64,000 nucleotides of DNA from Roseburia sp. Lineage in GTDB: Bacteria; Bacillota; Clostridia; Lachnospirales; Lachnospiraceae. Positions 32,976 through 43,063 of this stretch are shown here, one piece after another. Every line of letters begins with the position of its first letter. Positions within the stretch are counted from its first letter, which is position 1. A program made the position numbers and the translations under genes. The DNA lies in NCBI GenBank assembly GCA_003483745.1, contig DMYD01000042.1:195172-259171 (forward strand), given 5' to 3'. The notes below the pieces were generated by a model. It worked only from the letters and a program-made list of their open reading frames with translations, searched no databases and had not been told where the DNA came from.

Positions 32976-33854
32976 ATGTCATTATTACAGGCAATATTAA
33001 TGGGAATCATACAGGGGTTGACAGAATTCTTACCCGTGAGCAGTTCCGGACATCTGGCGATTTTTAAGATAGTATTTGGGGTGGACACAGATACAGGACT
33101 TTTGTTTGATGTCCTTTTGCATATTGGAACTTTAGCAGCAATCTGTGTTGTGTACTATAAAGATGTTTTGAAAATGATCGTTGAGGGAATCGGCATCATC
33201 AGAGACTGTTTTATCAATTTTGTCCGGTTTGTGAGAAATAAAACCGGTAAGACAGATGAGCCTTATCTTCGGATCGTAAACAGCAGCTACCGTAAATTAG
33301 TTGTCCTGATTATTGTATCTACGATTCCGACTGGAATCATTGGTGTAGTCGGAAAGGATGTTGTGGAAATGGCGTCGGAGATACTGTTGATTCCAGGCAT
33401 TTGTCTGATCCTTACTGCGGTTCTGCTTTTTATTGCAGATCATGCCAAGGATGGAAACAAGCTGCCAAAAAGCGTTACATATACAAATGCATTCGGAGTC
33501 GGCATTGCACAGGGCATTGCAACCCTTCCGGGTTTGTCACGCTCCGGAACAACGATCACAGCCTGCCTGCTCAGTGGTTTCAACCGCAACTTTGCTGTAA
33601 AATATTCGTTTTTAATGTCAATCCCGGCAATCCTTGGGGCGCTTGTGCTCGAATTAAAAGACTGTACCGCAGTTGCACTTTCTGGTGCGGAGATTGCCAG
33701 TTACGTTGTTGGCATGATCGTAGCCGCAGTGGTAGGATATATCTGCATTAAGACAATGCTTATCGTTGTCCGTAGGAAAAAATTTATAGGTTTTGCTATT
33801 TACTGTCTGATCGTGGGAGTGATTTCAATTGGCGGATATATCTATATGGCATAA
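32976..33854 (+). CDS. uppP: Undecaprenyl-diphosphate phosphatase
   Basis: 292-residue BacA-type membrane phosphatase that recycles undecaprenyl diphosphate to the monophosphate carrier for peptidoglycan synthesis. The signature QGLTEFLPVSSSGHL is at about 12-26, and the second motif PGLSRSGTT is intact. Eight hydrophobic segments are visible. ATG 32976 follows GAGGAGG; the upstream frame from 32880 is not part of the protein. High-copy uppP homologues are known to confer bacitracin tolerance. Confidence 0.97.
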   Translation: MSLLQAILMGIIQGLTEFLPVSSSGHLAIFKIVFGVDTDTGLLFDVLLHIGTLAAICVVYYKDVLKMIVEGIGIIRDCFINFVRFVRNKTGKTDEPYLRIVNSSYRKLVVLIIVSTIPTGIIGVVGKDVVEMASEILLIPGICLILTAVLLFIADHAKDGNKLPKSVTYTNAFGVGIAQGIATLPGLSRSGTTITACLLSGFNRNFAVKYSFLMSIPAILGALVLELKDCTAVALSGAEIASYVVGMIVAAVVGYICIKTMLIVVRRKKFIGFAIYCLIVGVISIGGYIYMA

Positions 33855-33904
33855 ATAAATGCATATGTCTGTACATTTACAGGAATTGATTTGGAGGTAT
33901 TATT

Positions 33905-36625
33905 TTGGCAACAGGGAATAGGAAGCGTTCTACTACCGGAAAAAAATCATCATCCGGCAGGAAAACAAATTCTGGACATAAGAGAAATACAAAGAAACAG
34001 CAGGAGCGTGAAGCAGAATTTACACGCGAGGTGGTTTTATGGATCGTAGTTGCTGTTTCACTCTTGTTATTTATCAGTAATTTTGGATTTGGCGGTACAA
34101 TAGGAGGCACAGTCAGCCGTTTCTTTTTTGGTTTATTTGGAATTATTTCATATATATTTCCTATCGTATTACTTGTAGGGACTTTTTTCGCAGTCTCAAA
34201 TCAGGGAAACAGAGTAGCAGCCGTAAAACTGGTGGCGGTCATTTTGTTTGTGGCATTTTTATGCATGTTTTTCGAACTTATTTCCGATGGATCTGATGCA
34301 AAAACTGCAATGGATGCCTACCGGTACAGTTTTGATGCAAAAAGCGGTGGTGGACTGATCGGAGGCGGACTTTCGCATATGCTGTGTTCCGGCTTTGGTG
34401 TCATTGGCGCTTATGTGATCGATGTGATCGTACTTATCATTTCACTTGTACTAATCACAGAGCGATCGGCATTCCGCGGTATGCAAAAGGGCGGGCGCAA
34501 GGTGTATGAGTCTGCAAAGATCAGCAATGAGCGTCACAGAGAACGTGTCGAAATGCGCAGGGAAGAACGTGAACAGCGGGAACAGCAACGTAGAATGGAT
34601 AGGAAAGTCGAAGGCGTTGCCATCGATACAAAGCTGATCCCGGATACACCACAAAAACGCTCTCAGGATATCAGTGAGATCCTGCCGGAAGATATGATCG
34701 ATCTGCCGGAGATCAAAGAGGAAAAACATGTCACACTGACTGCTGGAAATATGTCATCAAATGCCACACCATCTGCATTCTCAGATGAGGCATTAGAGGC
34801 AATGGGGCAGGCACTGACAGAAAAGACGGAATTATTTGCTGCGGAGGAAGAATCGTTTGTTACGCCGGGACGGCCGGATCCTGCGATGGCATTTGGAATG
34901 GAGCCTGTTCCAGAAGAGACTCCATACGAGGAAGGACCGGATTCCATACCATTATTCGGGGCAGATTTAGAACCTGAACCGTTGCCGGAAGAACCGGATG
35001 AAGAAGTGATAACGGTAAATCATGATAATGTAGAACAGCCTAAAACAATAAAACATCAGGCAGTTGCTCCTGAACCGGTACATGCGAAAGAGGCTGACAA
35101 TAATATTCCGGAAGAGATGGACATTGAAATTACGTCACCGGAGAAAAAATATATCTTTCCTCCGGTTACCCTGTTAAAACAATCGGAAAGTAAACAGGGA
35201 GACACCAGAAAACAATTGCAGGAAACAGCCATGAAACTGCAGCAGACATTAAAAAATTTCGGTGTCAATGTCACGATCACCAACATCAGCTGTGGACCTG
35301 CCGTAACCAGATATGAGTTACAGCCGGAAATGGGTGTAAAGGTAAGTAAGATTGTCAATTTAGCAGACGACATCAAATTAAACCTTGCCGCAGCGGATAT
35401 CCGTATCGAGGCTCCAATCCCTGGAAAAGCAGCGATTGGTATCGAGGTACCTAACAAGGAAAATGTTATGGTATCGTTCCGTGAACTGGTAGAATCGGAG
35501 GAATTCCAAAACCATCCGTCGAAGATATCTTTCTGTGTCGGAAAGGATATTGGCGGGAAAGTATCCGTGGCTGATATTGAAAAGATGCCGCATCTTCTGA
35601 TTGCGGGTGCGACAGGTTCTGGTAAATCAGTCTGCATCAATACAATTATTATGAGTATTTTATACAAAGCAGATCCGAAAGATGTAAAATTGATCATGGT
35701 CGATCCAAAAGTCGTGGAATTAAGTGTTTATAACGGAATCCCACATCTTCTGATCCCGGTTGTTACCGATCCTAAAAAAGCTGCGGGCGCACTGAACTGG
35801 GCAGTGGCTGAAATGACGGACCGCTACAATAAATTTGCAGAAGCACACGTCCGTAATTTAAAAGGCTATAATGCTAAAATAGACAGTCTTCCTGATGTGG
35901 AGGGTGATCCGAAGCCGGAAAAAATGCCACAGATTGTTATTATCGTGGATGAGCTTGCAGATCTGATGATGGTTGCACCAAGTGATGTAGAGGGAGCAAT
36001 CTGCCGGTTAGCACAGCTTGCACGTGCAGCAGGTATTCATCTGATCATCGCAACCCAGCGTCCATCGGTCAATGTCATTACAGGACTGATCAAGGCAAAT
36101 ATGCCAAGCCGTATTGCCTTTGCTGTTACGTCCGGTGTTGATTCGCGAACAATCCTTGACATGAACGGTGCGGAAAAATTGCTTGGAAAGGGCGATATGC
36201 TTTTCTATCCGCAGGGAATTCCAAAACCGGTGCGTGTACAGGGCGCATTTGTTTCAGATAAGGAAGTTTCGGATGTTGTCAATTACATCAAAGAAGAAAA
36301 TGGACAGGTTTTTTATAATGCTGCGGTGGAAGAACACATGAACAATATAGAATCTGAAAACACCACACCAGGCATTGATTCAAATTCGGGAACCGGAGAT
36401 GGAAGAGATGCATATTTTGCAGATGCTGCAAAACTTTTGATCGATAAAGAAAAAGGATCTATCGGAATGCTGCAGCGCTATTTTAAAGTTGGATTTAACC
36501 GGGCAGCAAGAATTATGGATCAGCTCGAGGAGGCCGGTATTGTCGGTCCGGAAGAAGGTACAAAACCGCGCCGCGTTTTGATGACGCAGGAGCAGTTTGA
36601 ACAATATGAAGAAGAATATTTATAA
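33905..36625 (+). CDS. ftsK: DNA translocase FtsK/SpoIIIE
   Basis: 906-residue septal DNA pump. About four transmembrane segments (40-190), a Glu/Pro-rich linker (about 230-415), the alpha/beta RecA-like motor with Walker A GATGSGKS at 568-575 and Walker B IVIIVDELAD, and the C-terminal gamma winged helix (MLQRYFKVGFNRAARIMDQL) that reads orienting sequences. The start is TTG 33905 with GGAGG at 33893-33897. SpoIIIE function in forespore chromosome packing is plausible because the strain carries other sporulation genes. 18 bp precede fhs. Confidence 0.96.
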   Translation: MATGNRKRSTTGKKSSSGRKTNSGHKRNTKKQQEREAEFTREVVLWIVVAVSLLLFISNFGFGGTIGGTVSRFFFGLFGIISYIFPIVLLVGTFFAVSNQGNRVAAVKLVAVILFVAFLCMFFELISDGSDAKTAMDAYRYSFDAKSGGGLIGGGLSHMLCSGFGVIGAYVIDVIVLIISLVLITERSAFRGMQKGGRKVYESAKISNERHRERVEMRREEREQREQQRRMDRKVEGVAIDTKLIPDTPQKRSQDISEILPEDMIDLPEIKEEKHVTLTAGNMSSNATPSAFSDEALEAMGQALTEKTELFAAEEESFVTPGRPDPAMAFGMEPVPEETPYEEGPDSIPLFGADLEPEPLPEEPDEEVITVNHDNVEQPKTIKHQAVAPEPVHAKEADNNIPEEMDIEITSPEKKYIFPPVTLLKQSESKQGDTRKQLQETAMKLQQTLKNFGVNVTITNISCGPAVTRYELQPEMGVKVSKIVNLADDIKLNLAAADIRIEAPIPGKAAIGIEVPNKENVMVSFRELVESEEFQNHPSKISFCVGKDIGGKVSVADIEKMPHLLIAGATGSGKSVCINTIIMSILYKADPKDVKLIMVDPKVVELSVYNGIPHLLIPVVTDPKKAAGALNWAVAEMTDRYNKFAEAHVRNLKGYNAKIDSLPDVEGDPKPEKMPQIVIIVDELADLMMVAPSDVEGAICRLAQLARAAGIHLIIATQRPSVNVITGLIKANMPSRIAFAVTSGVDSRTILDMNGAEKLLGKGDMLFYPQGIPKPVRVQGAFVSDKEVSDVVNYIKEENGQVFYNAAVEEHMNNIESENTTPGIDSNSGTGDGRDAYFADAAKLLIDKEKGSIGMLQRYFKVGFNRAARIMDQLEEAGIVGPEEGTKPRRVLMTQEQFEQYEEEYL

Positions 36626-36643
36626 GACACGAGGAGGATCATT

Positions 36644-38314
36644 ATGAAAACAGACATCGAGATCGCACAGGAAGCAAAAATGCTGCACATCCGTGAGGTT
36701 GCGGAAAAACTTGGCATCACAGAAGACGAATTAGAGCTTTATGGTAAATACAAGGCAAAGCTCTCTGACGAATTAATCGAACGTGTCAAAGATGAACCAG
36801 ATGGAAAATTAATCCTTGTAACTGCAATCAATCCGACTCCGGCAGGAGAGGGAAAAACGACAATCAGTGTCGGACTTGGAGAGGCATTTGGACAGCTTGG
36901 GAAAAAAGCAGTCATTGCACTTCGTGAGCCATCCCTTGGACCATGTTTTGGAATTAAAGGTGGTGCTGCAGGTGGTGGTTATGCACAGGTTGTACCGATG
37001 GAAGATCTGAATCTGCATTTTACCGGTGACTTTCATGCAATCACTTCTGCGAATAACCTGCTTGCTGCTTTGCTCGATAATCATATCCAGCAGGGAAATG
37101 AGCTTGGCATTGATCCAAGACAGGTTGTCTGGAAGCGCTGCCTGGATATGAATGACCGTGTTCTTCGAAATATTGTAGTCGGACTTGGCAGAAAAATGGA
37201 TGGAATGGTCAGAGAAGATCATTTTGTTATCACTGTTGCATCAGAGATCATGGCCGTCTTATGTCTCGCCGACGATATGCATGATTTAAAACGCAGACTT
37301 GGAAAGATCATTGTTGCATATACTTATGATGGAAAGCCGGTCACTGCCGATGATATCAAAGCAACCGGCGCAATGGCAGCATTATTAAAAGATGCTTTAA
37401 AACCAAATCTCATTCAGACGTTAGAGCATACTCCTGCAATCGTTCATGGTGGTCCATTTGCAAATATTGCACATGGCTGTAATAGTGTCCGTGCCACAAA
37501 AACTGCTTTAAAGCTTGCAGATTATGTTATTACAGAGGCAGGTTTCGGTGCAGATTTAGGTGCAGAGAAGTTTTTCGATATCAAATCCCGCATGGCCGGA
37601 CTGCATCCGGATGCTGTTGTCTTAGTTGCAACGGTCCGTGCGTTAAAATATAACGGCGGTGTTGCAAAAGCAGATCTTGGAGAAGAAAACTTAGAAGCAT
37701 TAAAAAAGGGTATCGTGAATTTGGAAAAGCATATCGAAAATTTACAGAAATATGGTGTTCCGGTTGTTGTAACCTTAAATTCATTTGTAACAGATACCAA
37801 GGCAGAGACCGATTATATCGAGCAGTTCTGCCGTGAAAGAAACTGTGAATTTGCTCTTGCAAAAGTATGGGAAAATGGTGGAAAAGGCGGCGTGGAGCTT
37901 GCCGAAAAAGTATTAAAAACATTAGAGACAAAAGAAAGCCATTTTAAACCATTATATGAAGACAATCTTTCCTTAGAGGAGAAGATTGAGAAGATAGCAA
38001 AAGAAATCTATGGAGCGGATGGTGTGACATATACACCTGCTGCAGCAAAAGAGTTAAAACATATTGCAGATATGGGAATGTCCGACTTCCCGGTATGTAT
38101 GGCAAAAACACAGTATTCGTTGTCCGATGATCAGACGAAACTTGGACGTCCGAGTGGATTTACCATCAATGTGAGGGAAGTTTACGTTTCTGCCGGAGCA
38201 GGCTTTGTGGTTGCAATCACCGGAGCAATCATGACAATGCCGGGACTTCCGAAAAACCCTGCAGCATACGGTATTGATGTTGATGATGACGGTGTGATTA
38301 CTGGATTATTCTAA
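36644..38314 (+). CDS. fhs: Formate-tetrahydrofolate ligase
   Basis: 556 residues, full length. The ATP-binding motif TPAGEGKTT lies near residue 66-74, and EPSLGPCFGIKGGAAGGGYAQ follows as in all formyl-THF synthetases. It makes 10-formyl-THF from formate, THF and ATP, feeding purine synthesis or one-carbon metabolism. Only 18 bp separate it from ftsK and 23 bp from the next gene. No other Wood-Ljungdahl genes are present in the window. Confidence 0.98.
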   Translation: MKTDIEIAQEAKMLHIREVAEKLGITEDELELYGKYKAKLSDELIERVKDEPDGKLILVTAINPTPAGEGKTTISVGLGEAFGQLGKKAVIALREPSLGPCFGIKGGAAGGGYAQVVPMEDLNLHFTGDFHAITSANNLLAALLDNHIQQGNELGIDPRQVVWKRCLDMNDRVLRNIVVGLGRKMDGMVREDHFVITVASEIMAVLCLADDMHDLKRRLGKIIVAYTYDGKPVTADDIKATGAMAALLKDALKPNLIQTLEHTPAIVHGGPFANIAHGCNSVRATKTALKLADYVITEAGFGADLGAEKFFDIKSRMAGLHPDAVVLVATVRALKYNGGVAKADLGEENLEALKKGIVNLEKHIENLQKYGVPVVVTLNSFVTDTKAETDYIEQFCRERNCEFALAKVWENGGKGGVELAEKVLKTLETKESHFKPLYEDNLSLEEKIEKIAKEIYGADGVTYTPAAAKELKHIADMGMSDFPVCMAKTQYSLSDDQTKLGRPSGFTINVREVYVSAGAGFVVAITGAIMTMPGLPKNPAAYGIDVDDDGVITGLF

Positions 38315-38337
38315 TAAGTCGAAAGCGAGGATATCCC

Positions 38338-39465
38338 ATGAAATGTGCGAAGTGTGGGGCAGAGTTAAAAAAAGGCTGCCTTTACTGTTCTGTCTGTGGC
38401 CACGAAGCACAGATAGTTTCGGATTACAACGTACTTGAGGATGATTATCTGCGTTCGCTTCTAAAAGACGGAGAGAGTGTAAAAACTCCGCAGGAGAAGG
38501 AACCGGAACCGAAAAAAACAAAAAAGAAAAAAAACAGCCATCTGTTGTTAATTATCTGCTGCTGTCTTATAGTGACCGGTGCTGCAGTTGGTGTTGCTGT
38601 AAAACTTTATATTGATAATAAGAATGCAAATTCCTATGATTATCAAATTGAAATGGCGGAAAAAGAACTGGTAGATCATAATTATGAAAATGCACTGCAA
38701 TATTATAAAACAGCGCTCGCATTACAGCCAGATGATATTAAAGTGCGTGAGGCAATGGCAGAGATCTATACCAGCCGGAAAGAATATGATTCGGCACTTG
38801 TTTTATATATGGACATCCTTCAGCTTGATAAAAATAATAAGGAAGCTTATCAGCATCTGATTGCTATTTATGATGAAAAGGGGGATTATGACAGTATTCT
38901 TTCTTTAAAAGAAAATGTTACCGATGAGGATATACTTGCATTATTTGACGATTATGAGGTTGATGATCCAATCATTTCTCCGCTTGGTGGACAATATGAT
39001 GACTATGTTACAGTGGTGATTTATTCGATTGCAGAAAATGATATCTATTATACGCTGGATGGTACGGTACCGGATAAGGAAAATGGAATTCCATATCCAC
39101 AGGGGGGAATTTCATTAAATCGAACAGGAAATTTTGAAATCAACGCCGTATGCTGTAATGAAAAAGGTATTTATAGCGATATCGTATCAGAAGAGTATCA
39201 GATTCAGTTTAAAAAACCGAGGCTGCCATCTGTCTCGCCGGATGGAGGGCTTTTTTCGGAAGAAACGACCATAACGATTGCACAACAGAAAGATTGTACC
39301 ATTTATTATACCTGGGATTCTACCGATCCGACAAGGGAATCAGCGGTTTATACAGAGCCTTTGGTTGTTCCGGAAGGGGATTATGTATTATCTGTTATGG
39401 CAGTAAACAACAAGACGGGGTTAGCAAGTGATATTTATCGTGTAAATTTTGGATATCATCCGTAA
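38338..39465 (+). CDS. Zinc-ribbon, TPR and chitobiase-C-domain membrane protein
   Basis: A 375-residue protein of unknown function. A zinc ribbon (Cys3, Cys6, Cys17, Cys20) is followed by a Lys/Glu-rich stretch, one transmembrane segment at about 68-90, TPR-like helices at about 100-190 (ENALQYYKTALALQPDD; DSALVLYMDILQLDKNN), and two repeats resembling the chitobiase/beta-hexosaminidase C-terminal domain (about 215-290 and 300-372: YYTLDGTVPD and YYTWDSTDPT). The topology places the ribbon inside and the repeats outside. It may be co-transcribed with fhs. A strong terminator follows. Confidence 0.82.
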   Translation: MKCAKCGAELKKGCLYCSVCGHEAQIVSDYNVLEDDYLRSLLKDGESVKTPQEKEPEPKKTKKKKNSHLLLIICCCLIVTGAAVGVAVKLYIDNKNANSYDYQIEMAEKELVDHNYENALQYYKTALALQPDDIKVREAMAEIYTSRKEYDSALVLYMDILQLDKNNKEAYQHLIAIYDEKGDYDSILSLKENVTDEDILALFDDYEVDDPIISPLGGQYDDYVTVVIYSIAENDIYYTLDGTVPDKENGIPYPQGGISLNRTGNFEINAVCCNEKGIYSDIVSEEYQIQFKKPRLPSVSPDGGLFSEETTITIAQQKDCTIYYTWDSTDPTRESAVYTEPLVVPEGDYVLSVMAVNNKTGLASDIYRVNFGYHP

Positions 39466-39490
39466 AATAGCAGATCAAAAAATGTTTCAT

Positions 39491-39528
39491 AAAAAAAGTC
39501 AGTCACATATTTGTGACTGACTTTTTTA
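39491..39528. terminator. Bidirectional terminator between convergent genes
   Basis: AAAAAAGTCAGTCACA at 39492-39507 pairs with TGTGACTGACTTTTTT at 39512-39527, a 16 bp perfect stem that serves the plus-strand gene and xpt. Confidence 0.92.
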
Positions 39529-39554
39529 TGAAACCCCTTTGTCCGGGTATAAAC

Positions 39555-40136
39555 TTATTCCTCTTCTGGAATAAATTCAATCAGATCTTTGTCAAGTTTA
39601 CTGATTCTGGCGAGAGAATAAACATCAATTCCCTGTTCTATTAATTTTCCACGTCCAGGCTGGAATGATTTTTCAATCAGAATACCAACACCTGCAATCG
39701 TTGCATGTGCTTTGCGTAACAGACGGATTGCTCCGGTTGCAGCTTCACCATTTGCAAGGAAATCATCTACAATCAGTACATGATCATTTTCATTGATAAA
39801 CTGCTGGGATAAAGTCAGCTCGTAGCTTGTCCCTTTGGTAAAAGAAGTGACTACTGTCTGGAACAGATTATCATTTAACACCTTAGAAGGCTGCTTTTTT
39901 AAAATAATCATTGGGACATCCAATGCTAACGCTGTCATAAGAGCAGGAGCAATACCAGAACTCTCAATAGTTACGACCTTTGTTACTCCACAATCTTTAT
40001 AATGTGCGGCAAATGCTTCGCCAATCTGCCGCATTAAAACAGGATCTACCTGATGGTTTACAAAACTGTCTACCTTTAAAATATCTTCATTGACTGCAAT
40101 TCCTTCAGAAAGAATCTTCTCTTCAAGTATTTTCAC
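39555..40136 (-). CDS. xpt: Xanthine phosphoribosyltransferase
   Basis: A 193-residue type I PRTase that salvages xanthine to XMP. VLKVDSFVNHQVDP-like N-terminus (here ILKVDSFVNHQVDP), VTIESSGIAPA and the PRPP loop VLIVDDFLANGEA are all as in B. subtilis Xpt. I chose GTG 40136 because GAGGTGG sits 5 bases upstream and the protein then aligns with the family start; the frame from 40145 begins inside that site. No purine riboswitch is seen in the 65 bp upstream, unlike B. subtilis xpt. Confidence 0.94.
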   Translation of the reverse strand: MKILEEKILSEGIAVNEDILKVDSFVNHQVDPVLMRQIGEAFAAHYKDCGVTKVVTIESSGIAPALMTALALDVPMIILKKQPSKVLNDNLFQTVVTSFTKGTSYELTLSQQFINENDHVLIVDDFLANGEAATGAIRLLRKAHATIAGVGILIEKSFQPGRGKLIEQGIDVYSLARISKLDKDLIEFIPEEE

Positions 40137-40169
40137 AATAGCCACCTCATAAATTCAATTATTTTATCT

Positions 40170-40178
40170 ATTATAACA
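40170..40178 (-). promoter_or_regulatory. Extended -10 promoter of xpt
   Basis: On the minus strand TGT-TATAAT (40178-40170), an extended -10 element about 35 bp before the xpt start. No good -35 box accompanies it. Confidence 0.5.
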
Positions 40179-40201
40179 CATATATCTGACAGAAAAAAGT
40201 A

Positions 40202-40726
40202 TTATACCAAAAATATTTTATCATAAACCGTTTCAATAATGTGATCTAAAAGGGAAGCATCTGTTTTTGGATATTTTTTTAGAAGCAGACTACGCATAAC
40301 TTCGTAGCGCAGAAAATAATTCTGCTCATCAGAAGCATCCGAAATACCTGCATCGGCGTTGATTTTTTCAGCCGTATATGTATCTAAAAACCAGTGGCAG
40401 ATTTCTTCAAATTGCTGTTCTTCACGATCGGCTGCATTTGAGAGAGATTTTAATTCCATAAAGGATTTTATACCAACAAAAAGAAAGATGGCAAACATAA
40501 TTCCCATGACGATAAGAATCAGTGTTTTCGTGTACGAAGTACTGTGAAAAGGAAGCAGATCCAGTCCAAACAGGATCAGAAGAATGAAGCCCGCAATGCT
40601 TACGATTGTAAATGTATACGCGGTAGATGTGACATCTTCTTTTTTGGTCTTTTTGGATACATATGCGTGAGACGGTGCCAAGTCGCTCTCAGCTGCGTTA
40701 TTAAAATCGAATGGTTCCTGTGACAT
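40202..40726 (-). CDS. Two-transmembrane-segment protein of unknown function
   Basis: 174 residues. A polar N-terminus (about 1-40) precedes two hydrophobic segments (FTIVSIAGFILLILFGLDLL and TLILIVMGIMFAIFLFVGI), then a soluble acidic C-terminal domain (about 105-174). No family recognised. ATG 40726 with GAGG upstream is preferred to the longer frame from 40756. It precedes xpt on the same strand, but xpt has its own -10 element. Confidence 0.72.
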   Translation of the reverse strand: MSQEPFDFNNAAESDLAPSHAYVSKKTKKEDVTSTAYTFTIVSIAGFILLILFGLDLLPFHSTSYTKTLILIVMGIMFAIFLFVGIKSFMELKSLSNAADREEQQFEEICHWFLDTYTAEKINADAGISDASDEQNYFLRYEVMRSLLLKKYPKTDASLLDHIIETVYDKIFLV

Positions 40727-40889
40727 GATTTTCCTCATTTCCAGATGCATGAACATCTATTGTTTTTCAGGTAATTTTAGTATAAATTATAATGTAGATG
40801 CATGCAAGTGGAATTGCTAGAATAAACAATAGTAAATTCGCTGCATAATTCTGTAAAACAACATAACTTTATTTTAAATGCGAGGAACT

Positions 40890-41381
40890 ATGAAAATTAC
40901 AATTTTATGTGTCGGAAAGATCAAAGAAAAGTTTTACAGGGATGCAATCGCAGAGTACAGCAAACGATTAAGCCGTTACTGTAAATTAGACATTATCGAA
41001 GTTGCGGACGAAAAGACGCCCGAAAATGCGAGTGATACTGTAGAGAATCAGATTAAAGAAAAAGAGGCAGAACGTGTTCTGAGTCGTCTTGATAAAGAAG
41101 CAAAAGAGGGAGCATTTGTATTTGCACTTGCGATTGATGGCAGGGAATTTGATTCTGTGGAGTTATCCAGAAAAATCGAGGCTCTGGGGACTTCCGGAAT
41201 CAGCCAGATCGTATTTCTGATCGGAGGATCACTTGGAATGTCTGAAAACCTGTTAAAACGTGCTGATTGTAAACTCAGTTTTTCGAAAATGACATTTCCA
41301 CATCAGCTCATGCGTGTGATTTTGTTAGAACAGATTTATCGCAGTTACCGGATTATGAATGGCGAACCATATCATAAATAA
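40890..41381 (+). CDS. rlmH: 23S rRNA pseudouridine-1915 N3-methyltransferase
   Basis: A 163-residue SPOUT methyltransferase that modifies the ribosome at helix 69. The start MKITILCVGKIKEKFY, the SAM-knot FLIGGSLGMSE and the C-terminal KMTFPHQLMRVILLEQIYR are diagnostic. ATG 40890 follows GCGAGG; the ATG at 40878 would add four residues. Confidence 0.97.
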   Translation: MKITILCVGKIKEKFYRDAIAEYSKRLSRYCKLDIIEVADEKTPENASDTVENQIKEKEAERVLSRLDKEAKEGAFVFALAIDGREFDSVELSRKIEALGTSGISQIVFLIGGSLGMSENLLKRADCKLSFSKMTFPHQLMRVILLEQIYRSYRIMNGEPYHK

Positions 41382-41438
41382 TGCAGGCTCTGGAACAATG
41401 TAGCGTTTTCCATCCTGCATCACAGAAGGAGAAAAAAC

Positions 41439-42956
41439 ATGAGAGTACAAAATCCCGTCGTCCGTGGTTTTTACCCGGATCCAAGCATCTGCAGTGCAAA
41501 CGGCAAATACTATCTTGCCTGCAGTTCATTTGAATATTTTCCGGGGGTTCCATTATTTGAAAGCGAAGATCTGCTGAACTGGAAGCCGATTGGTCACTGC
41601 CTTACCAGAAAAAGCCAGGTGAATTTGCATCAGGTTCCGGGATCTGGCGGAGTATTTGCACCGACGATCCGGTTTCATAATGGGCGCTTTTATATGGTCA
41701 CCAACAACAATACTTATCAGAAAAATTTTTATGTATATACGGACGATATTTATGGGGAATGGTCAGACCCTGTTTTTGTAGATCAAGGAGGCATTGATCC
41801 GTCTTTATATTTTGAGGGAGATAAAGTTTATTTTATCAGTAATGGAACCGATGAATCGGATGGCAGAGGCTGTATTTTCCAGTGTGAGATCGATATTGCA
41901 ACCGGAAAACGCCTGACAGAAAGCAGACCGATCTGGAAAGGCAGCGGCGGACGTTACATCGAATCACCGCATATGTATCATTTTGGGGACTGGTATTATC
42001 TGATGGTCGCAGAAGGTGGTACGGAATATGGACATATGGTGACTTATGCAAGATCGAAAGATCCTTATGGACCGTTCGAAGCGTATGCAAAGAATCCGGT
42101 ACTGACCAACCGTAATTTAGGTGGTAATGAAAATCATATACAGGGAATCGGTCATGGTGATCTTATCGCCACACCTTATGGGGAAACCTTTATGGTATGT
42201 CTGGGATTCCGGATTCAGAGCGACTGGATGCCATTCCATCATTTAGGCCGTGAAGTATTTTTAGTTCCGGTTACCTGTGATGATAATGGATGGTTTACCG
42301 CAGGTGTAAACGGAACAGTGGAGCCCGTGATGGATATGCCGTTAAAAGCTGATGTGCAGGAAATGGATGGACGATATGATGTCTCGTTTGAAACATTAAA
42401 GCGCGAACCTCAGCGGTTGTGCCATCTTCGCGAATATCATCCGGAATGTTACGCATTTGCCAAAAACAGTGTGGTACTTTTAGGAAACCGTTTTACCTTA
42501 AATGATTCAGAAACACCAACATTTTTAGGTATCCGTCAGTCCGAGTTTGACACAGAACTTAACGTTGGACTTTCCGGCAATTCTCCGGAGGCTGGTATCA
42601 CATTTTATTTGTCCGAAGAACACCATTATGATCTGGCTGTTTTATGTGAGAAAAACAAGCGCAGATTAATCTTACGTCTGCGTATCGGTGATGCAACTAT
42701 GGTGGTAAAAGAAATAGAACTGCCTGATGATGCAGAGGTTACTTTAAAGGTTGTATCAGATCCGGCACAGTATCATTTTTACGGAATTTTGGATGGAAAA
42801 GAAATTCTGTTTGGCAGTGCACGGACAAAATATTTATCTTCTGAGGTTGCCGGAGGATTTACCGGCGTTGTGATGGGAATGTACGCGGTAAATCCAGAGG
42901 AAAAGGAAAATCGTAAGGCTCTGTTTACAAATTTATGCTGGAAACAGATATCTTAG
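41439..42956 (+). CDS. Glycoside hydrolase family 43 (beta-xylosidase/arabinofuranosidase type)
   Basis: 505 residues. The GH43 five-bladed propeller covers about 1-300 with the three acidic residues Asp14 (YPDPS), Asp120 (GGIDPSLY) and Glu175 (YIESPHM). A C-terminal beta-sandwich of the kind found in GH43 xylosidases follows (about 310-505). There is no signal peptide, so it should act on imported xylo- or arabino-oligosaccharides in the cytoplasm. The gene stands alone, without transporter or regulator, and ends in a long terminator. Exact substrate cannot be told from sequence. Confidence 0.93.
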   Translation: MRVQNPVVRGFYPDPSICSANGKYYLACSSFEYFPGVPLFESEDLLNWKPIGHCLTRKSQVNLHQVPGSGGVFAPTIRFHNGRFYMVTNNNTYQKNFYVYTDDIYGEWSDPVFVDQGGIDPSLYFEGDKVYFISNGTDESDGRGCIFQCEIDIATGKRLTESRPIWKGSGGRYIESPHMYHFGDWYYLMVAEGGTEYGHMVTYARSKDPYGPFEAYAKNPVLTNRNLGGNENHIQGIGHGDLIATPYGETFMVCLGFRIQSDWMPFHHLGREVFLVPVTCDDNGWFTAGVNGTVEPVMDMPLKADVQEMDGRYDVSFETLKREPQRLCHLREYHPECYAFAKNSVVLLGNRFTLNDSETPTFLGIRQSEFDTELNVGLSGNSPEAGITFYLSEEHHYDLAVLCEKNKRRLILRLRIGDATMVVKEIELPDDAEVTLKVVSDPAQYHFYGILDGKEILFGSARTKYLSSEVAGGFTGVVMGMYAVNPEEKENRKALFTNLCWKQIS

Positions 42957-42968
42957 CGTTTTATCATG

Positions 42969-43016
42969 AAAAAGCAGGGATTACATGTTAGGTAAAGTAT
43001 GTAATCCCTGCTTTTT
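42969..43016. terminator. Bidirectional terminator
   Basis: AAAAAGCAGGGATTACAT at 42969-42986 pairs perfectly with its complement at 42999-43016 (18 bp). It separates the convergent GH43 gene and symporter. Confidence 0.93.
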
Positions 43017-43063
43017 AGAGGTATTTTATTAGAGGTATTTTAAATAAATTTTTTTCAATTCTG

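Noticed and set aside
40137..40201. Purine riboswitch before xpt
   Set aside because: Only about 65 bp are available and none of the conserved purine-aptamer loop sequences is present.
41384..41421. Hairpin TGCAGG/CCTGCA after rlmH as a terminator
   Set aside because: The stem is short and no T-run follows on either strand.
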